From NCBI GenBank assembly GCA_019312665.1, contig JAFDCZ010000021.1, forward strand, positions 1 to 32,361: 32,361 nucleotides of DNA, in the 5' to 3' direction. The notes below the pieces were generated by a model. That model was given only the letters and a program-made list of their open reading frames with translations. It had not been told where the DNA came from and made no database searches. Shown here piece after piece: positions 25,431 to 32,361 of this stretch (position 1 is the first letter of the stretch; each line of letters opens with the position of its first letter). The stretch comes from Deltaproteobacteria bacterium. Lineage in GTDB: Bacteria; Myxococcota_A; UBA9160; UBA6930. Both the position numbers and the translations under genes were made by a program.

Positions 25431-26332
25431 CACGGCCCCACGAGGCCGTCGTCTTCGACATCCAACGGTTTTCGATTCACGACGGGCCCGGCATCCGCAC
25501 CAGCGTCTTCTTCAAGGGCTGTGCCCTGGCCTGCGCCTGGTGCCAGAACCCGGAAGCGCTACACGCCGCCCCCGAACTCACCTACGACGTCGGGCGTTGT
25601 CTGGAGGCCTGCACGAGTTGCCTCGCCGCGTGTGCGGCCGAAGCGATCCGGCCGGAGCCGACCGACCGCGTGGACTTCGCGCGCTGTACGGGCTGCGGCG
25701 ATTGCGTGGATCCCTGTCCGAGCGGAGCATTGCGGATGATCGGGCAGTCATGGAGCGTCCCCGACCTGCTCCACGCGGTGCTTCGCGATCGCGATTTCTT
25801 CGAACCCTCCGGTGGAGGCGTCACGTTCTCTGGTGGCGAACCCGTGCTGCAGAGTCAGTTCCTCCAGGAGCTGCTGCCACTTCTACGAGAGCAGCGGATT
25901 CACGTCGCCATCGAGACTTGCGGCGCCTACCCGTTCGAACTGGTCGAACCTCTCCTGGGTTGGATCGATCTCGTGCTCTTCGACCTGAAGGTGATCGACC
26001 CGATCCGCCACGCACGCTTCACGAGCCGCGACAACGACAAGATCCTCACGAACCTGAACGAGCTCCTGCGCCGTGCGGTTCCGCTCGAGCTGCGAATGCC
26101 TGTCGTGCCGGGCTGGAACACGGATCCGGCCAACCTCGAGGCCATCGCAAAGCTGCTCACCGAGCTGGGCGTGCCCTCGCTGACGCTACTGCCCTACAAC
26201 CATCTATGGGAGGCAAAGCTCCCCCGCCTGGGAACCGGGCAACAGCCCCTTGGGATCGAGGTACCGGATGAGGATTTCTACTTGCAGCTGCGCAATTCGC
26301 TCGAGAGTCATGGCATCCAAACACGAATCTGA
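25427..26332 (+). CDS. Glycyl radical enzyme activase (radical SAM)
   Basis: The 301-residue product is the dedicated activating enzyme for the glycyl radical enzyme before it. The radical SAM cluster motif is CALACAWC (Cys32, Cys36, Cys39), and the N-terminus has the activase signature FDIQRFSIHDGPGIRT. An inserted ferredoxin-like region has two Cys sets: Cys58/62/65/69 with unusual spacing CxxxCxxCxxxC, and Cys87/90/93/97 in CTGCGDCVDPC. Later motifs GGGVTFSGGEPVLQ and LFDLKVID fit the family. It uses S-adenosylmethionine to abstract hydrogen from the target glycine. Its ATG overlaps the enzyme's stop by four bases, so production of the two is coupled. Confidence 0.95.
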   Translation: MTRPHEAVVFDIQRFSIHDGPGIRTSVFFKGCALACAWCQNPEALHAAPELTYDVGRCLEACTSCLAACAAEAIRPEPTDRVDFARCTGCGDCVDPCPSGALRMIGQSWSVPDLLHAVLRDRDFFEPSGGGVTFSGGEPVLQSQFLQELLPLLREQRIHVAIETCGAYPFELVEPLLGWIDLVLFDLKVIDPIRHARFTSRDNDKILTNLNELLRRAVPLELRMPVVPGWNTDPANLEAIAKLLTELGVPSLTLLPYNHLWEAKLPRLGTGQQPLGIEVPDEDFYLQLRNSLESHGIQTRI

Positions 26333-26356
26333 CACGCGCAGGATGGGGTCGCCGGT

Positions 26357-27310
26357 TTGAGGGTCTTCGTCACGGGAGCGGCCGGCTTCCTGGGCCGGCG
26401 ATTGCTGGCGCGTCTGGCGCGGGACGGGCACGCGACCAGCGCGCTGCTCCTGCCGGACGAGCCCGACCCGGGGCTCGGAGATGCTCGCGTCATACGCGGC
26501 GACGTGACCGAGCCCGAAAGTCTTGCGGGTCTCCTGGCAGGCCACGATGCCGTCGTTCACCTCGCAGCGTTGGTCGGTTACGGCCAGCGAATGGACGAAT
26601 GCCTGCGCGTCAATCGCGACGGAACCCGCAACATCGCAGCAGCGGCGCTGGAAGCCGGAGCGCGTCGCTTCGTGCAGCTGAGCTCGGTCTCCGTCTACGG
26701 GCGGGCTGCCGGTATTCCGATCGACGAAGAAGCCCCCCTCCAAAAGACGGGTGACCCCTACGGAGACACCAAGATCGATGCCGAACGCATCCTCGCCGAG
26801 CACTCCAGGCGAGGCGAACTCGACCTCACGATGCTTCGTCCGACGGTGATCACCGGCCCTGGCGACGACAAATTCCTCGGGAAGGTTGCAGAGAACCTGC
26901 GCAGCGGCCGGGCCCGGATCATCGGCAGAGGAGACCATGCCGTCGATGCACTACACGTGGACGATGTCGTCGAGCTGCTCGCCCGTATCCTCCCCGACCC
27001 GCGCACCTTTGGCCGGACCTACAACGTCGCCCAGCCGGCCAATCCGGCCTGGAACGAGTTCCTCCCCTTCTTCGCCGAGGCACTCGGTGTCCCGCCCCCG
27101 CGCGACCACCTGCCCTATCACGTAGCACTCGCTCTCGCGGGCCTCTTCGAGGCAATCGCCTGGTTGCGCGGCGAAGAGCCGCGCCTGACGCGTTACTCCG
27201 TGCGCGTGATCGGTCGCCCCTACAACTACGTCACCGATCGCGCGAAGCGCGAACTCGGCTTCGAACCCAAACGGGATCTCCGAACAGCCGTCCACGACTG
27301 GATGAAGTGA
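26357..27310 (+). CDS. NAD(P)-dependent epimerase/dehydratase (extended SDR)
   Basis: The 317-residue product has the extended-SDR layout: TGAAGFLG nucleotide loop (from Gly7), HLAALVG, SSVSVYG, the catalytic Tyr135-x-x-x-Lys139 (YGDTK) and LRPTVITGPGD. A TTG start is the only start codon between the upstream in-frame stop and the first conserved strand, so TTG use is well supported. It lies 24 bases after the activase and probably belongs to the same transcript. Family members act on nucleotide sugars, steroids, or other hydroxy/keto substrates. The C-terminal part (LALAGLFEAIAWLRG) resembles the 3-beta-hydroxysteroid-dehydrogenase-like branch more than sugar epimerases, with modest confidence. 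A role in processing the glycyl radical enzyme's product is inference. Confidence 0.9.
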   Translation: MRVFVTGAAGFLGRRLLARLARDGHATSALLLPDEPDPGLGDARVIRGDVTEPESLAGLLAGHDAVVHLAALVGYGQRMDECLRVNRDGTRNIAAAALEAGARRFVQLSSVSVYGRAAGIPIDEEAPLQKTGDPYGDTKIDAERILAEHSRRGELDLTMLRPTVITGPGDDKFLGKVAENLRSGRARIIGRGDHAVDALHVDDVVELLARILPDPRTFGRTYNVAQPANPAWNEFLPFFAEALGVPPPRDHLPYHVALALAGLFEAIAWLRGEEPRLTRYSVRVIGRPYNYVTDRAKRELGFEPKRDLRTAVHDWMK

Positions 27311-27324
27311 CAGCCGAGGCGCGC

Positions 27325-29790
27325 TCAATACGGCAATGACCCGAGCATTCGAGCAAATCGCCGCTCACGAACGCTGCGCCAGCCAAAGATGCCCAGCAGG
27401 AGGAGGGCTGCTTCGAAGCCCAACCCGCAGCCGCGGCCCGCCGCTTCGCGGTCCTGAAATGCCGTCAGGCATTGAACATCCGGAGCCGTCTGCTGATTTG
27501 GCGGCAACGAGCTCAGGCCTCCGTCGAAGTCGATGCGGCCGTCTTGGTCATTGTCGAGACCGTCGGAGCACTCGGGATCTTCCGCAGGCCAGAAGGGCGA
27601 CCCGCAGCCGGGGTCTCCTCCGGCATCGAGCCGAAAATCGACGAGGCCGTCCGCGTCATTGTCGATGCCGTCATCGCACACCCACTGTGGCCCGCGTTCG
27701 TCTGCGTCAGCACTCGATGCACAACCGGGGTCGTCGCCGAAATCGATCAGTCCGTCGGCATCGTCATCGAGACCGTTGGCGCAGATCGAATCGCAGGCAT
27801 CGCCCAGGCCGTCGTTGTCCGCATCGCCCTGGCCCGAATTAGGTGTTGCGGGGCAGTTGTCCAGGGAGTCGGGTACCGCATCTGCATCCATGTCCGGCAG
27901 CGTCGAAAGGATGCGGAATACCTCGCCGCCCGTGAAATCGAGCACGTAGAGCTCTCCGAAGCCGTCTCGCCCGATCGCCGACGGGTTCGTGATCGAACCT
28001 ACGTTGGGAATGAGCTCGGCACTGTGGTCCCGGAGATCGATGACGCCTCCGGCCCCATCCCACTCGAAGCTCTGAATCACGCCGGTGCACCAGTCGGCAA
28101 AGAAGAAGCGGCCATCGAAGCCGGGGATCACGCCCCGGTAGAGGGAGCCGCCGATCACCGCACAGCCCGGACCATGGGGGTAGGTGAGCACGGGATCCGT
28201 GAAGCTTCCGTCACTGCACTCAGGCGCGCCGCTCGGACATTGCAGCCCTTCCTTCACGTTCCAGCCGTAGTTCAGGCCGCCGAAGGACGCTGCCGACTCG
28301 ACGTCGATCTCCTCTGCGACAGCCTGGCCCACATCGCCGATGTAGAGATCACCGAGCAGCGGGTCGATCGAGAACCGGTACGGATTGCGAAACCCCTTGG
28401 CCCAGATTTCGTCGAGCGGATCGCCTGGGCCAACGAAAGGATTGCTAGGCGGTATGGTGTAGCCGCTTCCCAGGCCTCCGCTGACGTCGATCCGAAGCAT
28501 CTTGCCCCAGAGGGTGCTGTCATCCTGGGCAAATTGCGGGTCGAGGCCTGTCTCGCCTAGCGCGATATACAGCAGGCCATTCGGTGCGAACTCGAGATGG
28601 GAGCCGAGGTGGAAGTCCCAGATCGCGGGCGGAACGACTGCCAGGATCTGCTCCTGGGAAGCGACATCCGCGAGGTCCGGGTTCGTCGGGTCTACGCGAA
28701 AGCGGGAGACCGTGGTCGCAAGGTCGCCGGGGCGGGAGTAGAGGACATAGAAGAGGCCCGAGGTTGCGTAGTCGGGTGCAAACACGAGCCCGCGCATTCC
28801 GTAGTCGCCCCCGAGGTCGTTCTGCACGCCGACGGGCATCTCCAGGAAGGGTGTCGGCAGCAAGGCTCCGTTCGCGAGGATGAGGACGCGTCCCAGAGGA
28901 TCCGATGGCTGGCCCTGCAGCACGATGAAGAGGCGCGGATCCCCGGCAGGCGCGGTGATCCAGGTAGGCTTGACCAGTGCTGGATCCTGAAGGACGCGCA
29001 CGGCCTTGATGGCACCGGGCTGGGCCACGACGGTCGCGGTCGTGGTGTCCTGATCCACACGCGCCTGATCGTCTGTCACCGTGAGCGTGACGGTGTAGCT
29101 GCCCTCGGCTGCGTAGGTATGGGAAGGCGTCGCACCACCCGCGACGTTGCCATCACCGAAATCCCAGTTCCATGCCACCACCGTACCGTCCGGGTCGAAG
29201 GAAGCGGTTCCATCGAAGGTGATCGCGCCGCCGAGAACCGCGCCATACGGGCCGTCTGCGTCGGCGATGGGAGGCAGCATGCCGGGAAGTGCGCCATCGA
29301 CGGTGATGCTCAACGCAACGGTCGCCGATGCGTCCCCTGCGACAGTCTGGTCGAGGCTGACCGAGTTGCCGGACACGTAGAGGGTCTCGATCCCGGCGGC
29401 GACTGGGGACGTCCAATCGAAGGTGTACGTGCAGACACCGCCGCCATCGACGAGACGCGGCCCATCGTGAGTAACTTCGCCAACGAAGAGACGTGTCCCC
29501 GCTTCGATCACGAACAATTCACCGCTGCTGGCCGCTGCGTCGAAACCGCAGGCCTGAGCCTGCCCCCCTGCAATCGTCACGATGTACGTGTTGGTCTCAT
29601 CTCCCAGGACCGCTTGCGGCCCGGAGAGGGTGACGATCGGAGCCACGCCCCCGGTATGGCAGCCGGCGCACGTGCCTCCGCCGTTGGTCGCGGGATTGCC
29701 GCTGTAGCCGAAGATCCCCCCGTTGTTTGCCAGGGAGGGCGACGCGAGCAGGGCAGCCGCGAAGGCCCACCGAAGAAAATGGGTGTGCAT
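27325..29790 (-). CDS. Secreted glucose/sorbosone dehydrogenase-like protein with choice-of-anchor, PKD and Asp-rich repeats
   Basis: The 821-residue product has a signal peptide (cleavage near SLA), then a choice-of-anchor V-like domain with GGGTCAGCHTGG, a CxxCH heme-c-type motif (Cys41-His45). A PKD domain follows (ADADGPYGAVLGGAITFDG, WDFGDG). The main domain is a six-bladed propeller of the glucose/sorbosone dehydrogenase family (GMRGLVFAPDY, HLEFAPNGLLYIALGE, WAKGFRNPYRFSID, YGWNVKEG), usually PQQ-dependent. It ends with thrombospondin-3-like DADNDGLGDAC and three Cys-bounded Asp-rich repeats (for example CANGLDDDADGLIDF), then GCGLGFE, a hydrophobic helix and an Arg cluster, a likely sorting anchor. 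The ATG is preferred over a GTG two codons earlier. Its end is 14 bases from the convergent SDR gene. Confidence 0.92.
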   Translation of the reverse strand: MHTHFLRWAFAAALLASPSLANNGGIFGYSGNPATNGGGTCAGCHTGGVAPIVTLSGPQAVLGDETNTYIVTIAGGQAQACGFDAAASSGELFVIEAGTRLFVGEVTHDGPRLVDGGGVCTYTFDWTSPVAAGIETLYVSGNSVSLDQTVAGDASATVALSITVDGALPGMLPPIADADGPYGAVLGGAITFDGTASFDPDGTVVAWNWDFGDGNVAGGATPSHTYAAEGSYTVTLTVTDDQARVDQDTTTATVVAQPGAIKAVRVLQDPALVKPTWITAPAGDPRLFIVLQGQPSDPLGRVLILANGALLPTPFLEMPVGVQNDLGGDYGMRGLVFAPDYATSGLFYVLYSRPGDLATTVSRFRVDPTNPDLADVASQEQILAVVPPAIWDFHLGSHLEFAPNGLLYIALGETGLDPQFAQDDSTLWGKMLRIDVSGGLGSGYTIPPSNPFVGPGDPLDEIWAKGFRNPYRFSIDPLLGDLYIGDVGQAVAEEIDVESAASFGGLNYGWNVKEGLQCPSGAPECSDGSFTDPVLTYPHGPGCAVIGGSLYRGVIPGFDGRFFFADWCTGVIQSFEWDGAGGVIDLRDHSAELIPNVGSITNPSAIGRDGFGELYVLDFTGGEVFRILSTLPDMDADAVPDSLDNCPATPNSGQGDADNDGLGDACDSICANGLDDDADGLIDFGDDPGCASSADADERGPQWVCDDGIDNDADGLVDFRLDAGGDPGCGSPFWPAEDPECSDGLDNDQDGRIDFDGGLSSLPPNQQTAPDVQCLTAFQDREAAGRGCGLGFEAALLLLGIFGWRSVRERRFARMLGSLPY

Positions 29791-29963
29791 CCCCACACCC
29801 TAACCCGATTGGGAGCACAGTGATAGTTCTTCATTGCTCACCGATGCGCATCTCCGCGCGGACTTCCTTGTGATTGCGACCCTTCGATTCGCCAGGCCTC
29901 GTCCACGCGAAGCTAGACGCGAGCCCAGTCTCGTGAGGCACGAGGGCCCGACTAGGGTAATTT

Positions 29964-29978
29964 GCCCCGCGGCGGGGC
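29964..29978 (+). repeat. Short GC hairpin upstream of glutamate dehydrogenase
   Basis: GCCCCG-CGG-CGGGGC gives a 6-bp perfect stem with a 3-base loop in the 260-base divergent gap. No T-run follows. It may be part of a leader or operator; no more can be said. Confidence 0.3.
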
Positions 29979-30050
29979 TACGAGCCGGGTCCGTCGGTCG
30001 CGGTGACGCGGCTCGCCCCTTGCAACGCCGACTCGCGAAGGAGCGCACGC

Positions 30051-31427
30051 ATGTCAGAGCCGCACGAGAATCCGGGAGCAATGGACGAGGATCTCAACCC
30101 GTACCACATGGCGCAGGCCCAATTCGACCAGGCTACCGGCTACCTCCCGCACCTGAAGACCGGACTGATCGAGTTCTTCAAGCGACCCCGCCGCACGGTC
30201 ACCGTAGAGTTCCCGGTGCTCACCCAGGACGGCGACGTGCGGATGTTCACCGGCCACCGCGTGCTGCATAGTCGCGTCCGCGGGCCTGGCAAAGGCGGCC
30301 TCCGCTACCACCCCGAAGTCACCGCTGACGAGGTGCGCGCGCTGGCGTCATGGATGACCTGGAAGTGCGCGGTGGTGGACGTCCCCTTCGGCGGGGCCAA
30401 GGGCGGTGTCGCCTGCAACCCGAAGGAGCTGAACGAGGCGGACCTTCGGCGCATCACGCGGCGTTACATCGCAGAACTGGGCGAATGCATCGGCCCGCAA
30501 ACCGACATTCCGGCGCCCGACGTGAACACCAACGCCCAGACCATGGCGTGGGTGTACGACACCTACCAGGCGCTGCACCCCGGGACGAACAATCTACCGG
30601 TGGTCACGGGCAAGCCTCTCGAAATGGGTGGCTCACAGGGGCGCGATGAAGCGACGGGCCGCGGCGTCCTCTACGCCACACAGACAGCCCTCGACAGCGG
30701 GATCCTCCCCGACCGCAGCTCCCTCGCCGGCGCCGACGTCGTCGTTCAGGGCTGGGGCAACGTCGGCACCCACGTGGTCGAGCTCTTCCGGGAGGAGGGC
30801 GCGCGGATCATCGCCGTGAGCGATTCGCAGGGCGGCATCCTGAACAAGGAAGGTCTCGATCCTGAAGCGGTTCAAGAGCACCGACGAGAGGTAGGCACCG
30901 TCGTCGGGTTGGCCGGCACGACCACGATCACCAACGAGCAGCTGCTCGAGCTGCCCTGCGACATCCTCGTACCTGCGGCGCTTGGCGGACAGATCCGCAG
31001 GAACAATGCAGCGCGGGTTGCCGCGAAACTGGTGGTCGAAGGAGCAAACGGGCCGACCACCCATGCCGCCGACCAGATCCTCGCGGAGCGGGGAATTCCC
31101 GTGCTGCCCGACATCCTGGCCAACGGCGGCGGTGTGGTGGTCAGCTATTTCGAATGGGTCCAGAACACCGAGAACCAGCAGTGGGACCTGGACGAGGTGC
31201 AACAGAAGCTGCACCTGCGCATGACCCGCGCCACCCTCGACGTGCTCGCCAAGCGGGCAGAGTTGCAACAGCGGCTGCCGAGCATCAGGGAAGCCCTGGA
31301 GGAGACCCGAGCCAAGCACCCGGTGCCGGAGGTTCCGGAGGGGCCGGTGACCTTGCGCTCCGCCGCCTACGTACTCGCGATCGAGCGGGTCGCCAGCGTG
31401 GCGCTGGCGCGAGGCGTCTGGCCGTAG
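30051..31427 (+). CDS. Glu/Leu/Phe/Val dehydrogenase (glutamate dehydrogenase)
   Basis: The 458-residue product converts glutamate to 2-oxoglutarate and ammonia, or the reverse. The dimerisation/catalytic domain has GPGKGGLRYHP and MTWKCAVVDVPFGGAKGG, with substrate Lys105 and catalytic Lys117, and TDIPAPDVNTN. The nucleotide-binding domain has VQGWGNVG. The C-terminal helix region VLAIERVASVALARG is typical of bacterial GdhA/RocG-type enzymes. The ATG has AAGGAG about nine bases upstream; an in-frame start 16 codons earlier is less likely. The C-terminal part includes a slightly long tail compared with the usual 415-430 residues. NAD or NADP preference is not clear. It stands alone, convergent with the broken acyltransferase. 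Confidence 0.95.
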   Translation: MSEPHENPGAMDEDLNPYHMAQAQFDQATGYLPHLKTGLIEFFKRPRRTVTVEFPVLTQDGDVRMFTGHRVLHSRVRGPGKGGLRYHPEVTADEVRALASWMTWKCAVVDVPFGGAKGGVACNPKELNEADLRRITRRYIAELGECIGPQTDIPAPDVNTNAQTMAWVYDTYQALHPGTNNLPVVTGKPLEMGGSQGRDEATGRGVLYATQTALDSGILPDRSSLAGADVVVQGWGNVGTHVVELFREEGARIIAVSDSQGGILNKEGLDPEAVQEHRREVGTVVGLAGTTTITNEQLLELPCDILVPAALGGQIRRNNAARVAAKLVVEGANGPTTHAADQILAERGIPVLPDILANGGGVVVSYFEWVQNTENQQWDLDEVQQKLHLRMTRATLDVLAKRAELQQRLPSIREALEETRAKHPVPEVPEGPVTLRSAAYVLAIERVASVALARGVWP

Positions 31428-31442
31428 CGCGGCATCCGCCAG

Positions 31443-32361
31443 TCATGACAGGATACCGCGCCGGAAGACCGCCCGTTGCAGCAGGAGGGAGAGCAGGTAG
31501 CCGCCGATGATCACGGGTACGCAGGCGTACCACTGCAACTGTCGACCGACCACGAAGTAGCTCGAGAAGTGCGCGAAGAGGATCAAGAAGAGCATCGGAT
31601 GCAGGCAGTAGATCGCGAGGCTATGGCGCGACATGAAACGCAGCCAGGCTGGGGCCTGGCCTTTCACCACGAGGGAGCCGACGACCAGGCCAAGCGCAGC
31701 CAGAACGACCGACGGTCGTGTGTACGGGGGGAAACCGTGGCCATTCGCCTCAAAGAACTTGGGCGACACGTACACATGCCACTCGACGATCGCCGCGATG
31801 GCCGCAACGAGTAGCAACCCGAGCCCCAGGCCCGCCTGGAACCGCACGGATCGTTGCTCCAGATCCCCGGGGAGAGCGGCGACGGCCAGCGCGCACGGAA
31901 CGAAGTTGAGTGGGTTGTAGTAGGCCGTCCAGAACCAGCTCCCGCCTTCCAGACGAAGATTCAGCTGCACGACCAGCAGGAGCAACCCGAGCACAGACAG
32001 GAAGTAGCGCAGCTGTTTGGGCATCCGCAGGGCCGCGTTGACGACGATCAGTGCGACGATCTGGGCGAAGAAGTAGAAATATACGGTGTCACCGCCCGAG
32101 GCGATGAAGGTCCACTACTCCCAGCCTTCGACATTCGCGACCCGTTGAACCAGACCTGCATACCCGCCCTGGAACAGCAGCAAGGTGATCGGCCAGACGC
32201 ACAGAAGCAATCCGATCCTCCGCACGCGCTTCGACAGGGCGTCGGGAGCGTCAGGATCGCGTCCGTACAGAAAGCACCCGATCGTGATGAAGGTCGGAAC
32301 GGCCAGCAACAAGACGTTGAAGTTGATGACGTCCGAAGCGCCAACAGAGTGGGGCATCGGG
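31443..32361 (-). pseudogene. Acyltransferase 3 family protein interrupted by an in-frame amber codon (5' partial)
   Basis: On the minus strand the frame enters from the window edge as a multi-spanning membrane protein (NFNVLLLAVPTFITIGCFLY, then a basic loop and LLLCVWPITLLLFQGG), runs to VEGWE, and meets TAG at 32115-32117. The same frame goes on as WTFIASGGDTVYFYFFAQ and then nine or so further hydrophobic segments to the natural end. The later part contains the family motif FMSRHSLAIYCLHPMLFLIL. Both parts belong to one acyltransferase 3 protein; a single base change would restore it. A restart at ATG 32024 would give a 193-residue C-terminal fragment lacking the catalytic His region. Sequencing error, recent pseudogene and amber readthrough are all possible; I think recent mutation or error most likely. 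Confidence 0.82.

Noticed and set aside
1..32361. CRISPR arrays, tRNA or rRNA genes, insertion sequences, phage genes
   Set aside because: No regularly spaced repeats, no cloverleaf-like or rRNA-like sequence and no transposase or integrase motifs were seen on either strand.

Overview
The window is a GC-rich, densely coded bacterial stretch with no rRNA, tRNA, CRISPR array or insertion sequence that I could see. The mix of genes (SCP2-domain protein, patatin, DUF3604 next to sulfatases, GcvT-type dimethylglycine dehydrogenase, secreted multidomain proteins with Asp-rich Cys-bounded repeats and a C-terminal membrane anchor) suggests an uncultured Myxococcota or other former deltaproteobacterial lineage. 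That placement is inference from gene content; no phylogenetic marker is present.

Layout. Positions 1-587: 3' end of a membrane protein with an SCP2-like domain. 749-5922, minus: tight operon of two formylglycine-type sulfatases and a DUF3604 lipoprotein. 6064-8286, plus: a crotonase-family protein and a patatin-like lipase. 8287-10323: an M24 creatinase-like hydrolase flanked by decayed sequence, including a clear internally deleted S9 peptidase. 10324-13578, plus: large secreted heparinase II/III-type protein, whose 3' end overlaps an antisense leftover of a response-regulator receiver domain. 13619-17164, minus: operon of M19 dipeptidase homologue, FAD amino-acid oxidase-like protein and sodium-coupled NSS transporter. 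17243-20569, plus, divergent from it: choline-kinase-like phosphotransferase and a dimethylglycine/sarcosine dehydrogenase-like fusion protein. 20666-22510, minus: acyltransferase 3 and cyclophilin. 22788-27310, plus: glycyl radical enzyme, its radical SAM activase and an extended SDR. 27325-29790, minus: secreted glucose/sorbosone dehydrogenase-like multidomain protein. 30051-31427, plus: glutamate dehydrogenase. 31443-end, minus: acyltransferase 3 interrupted by an in-frame amber codon.

How the genes may work together (inference). The sulfatases, DUF3604 protein and heparinase-like protein look like parts of sulfated polysaccharide turnover. The 13.6-20.6 kb divergent cluster looks like uptake and oxidation of small N-methylated or amino-acid-like compounds; the creatinase-like M24 protein would fit the same chemistry, and glutamate dehydrogenase could handle nitrogen. 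The glycyl radical enzyme pair is the most promising unknown: all core catalytic residues are present, but the segment after the Cys-x-Glu dyad does not match the substrate-binding residues of glycerol dehydratase, so its substrate is open. Several enzymes (M24, M19, crotonase) keep the fold but lack usual catalytic or metal ligands, so routine labels for them are probably wrong in detail.
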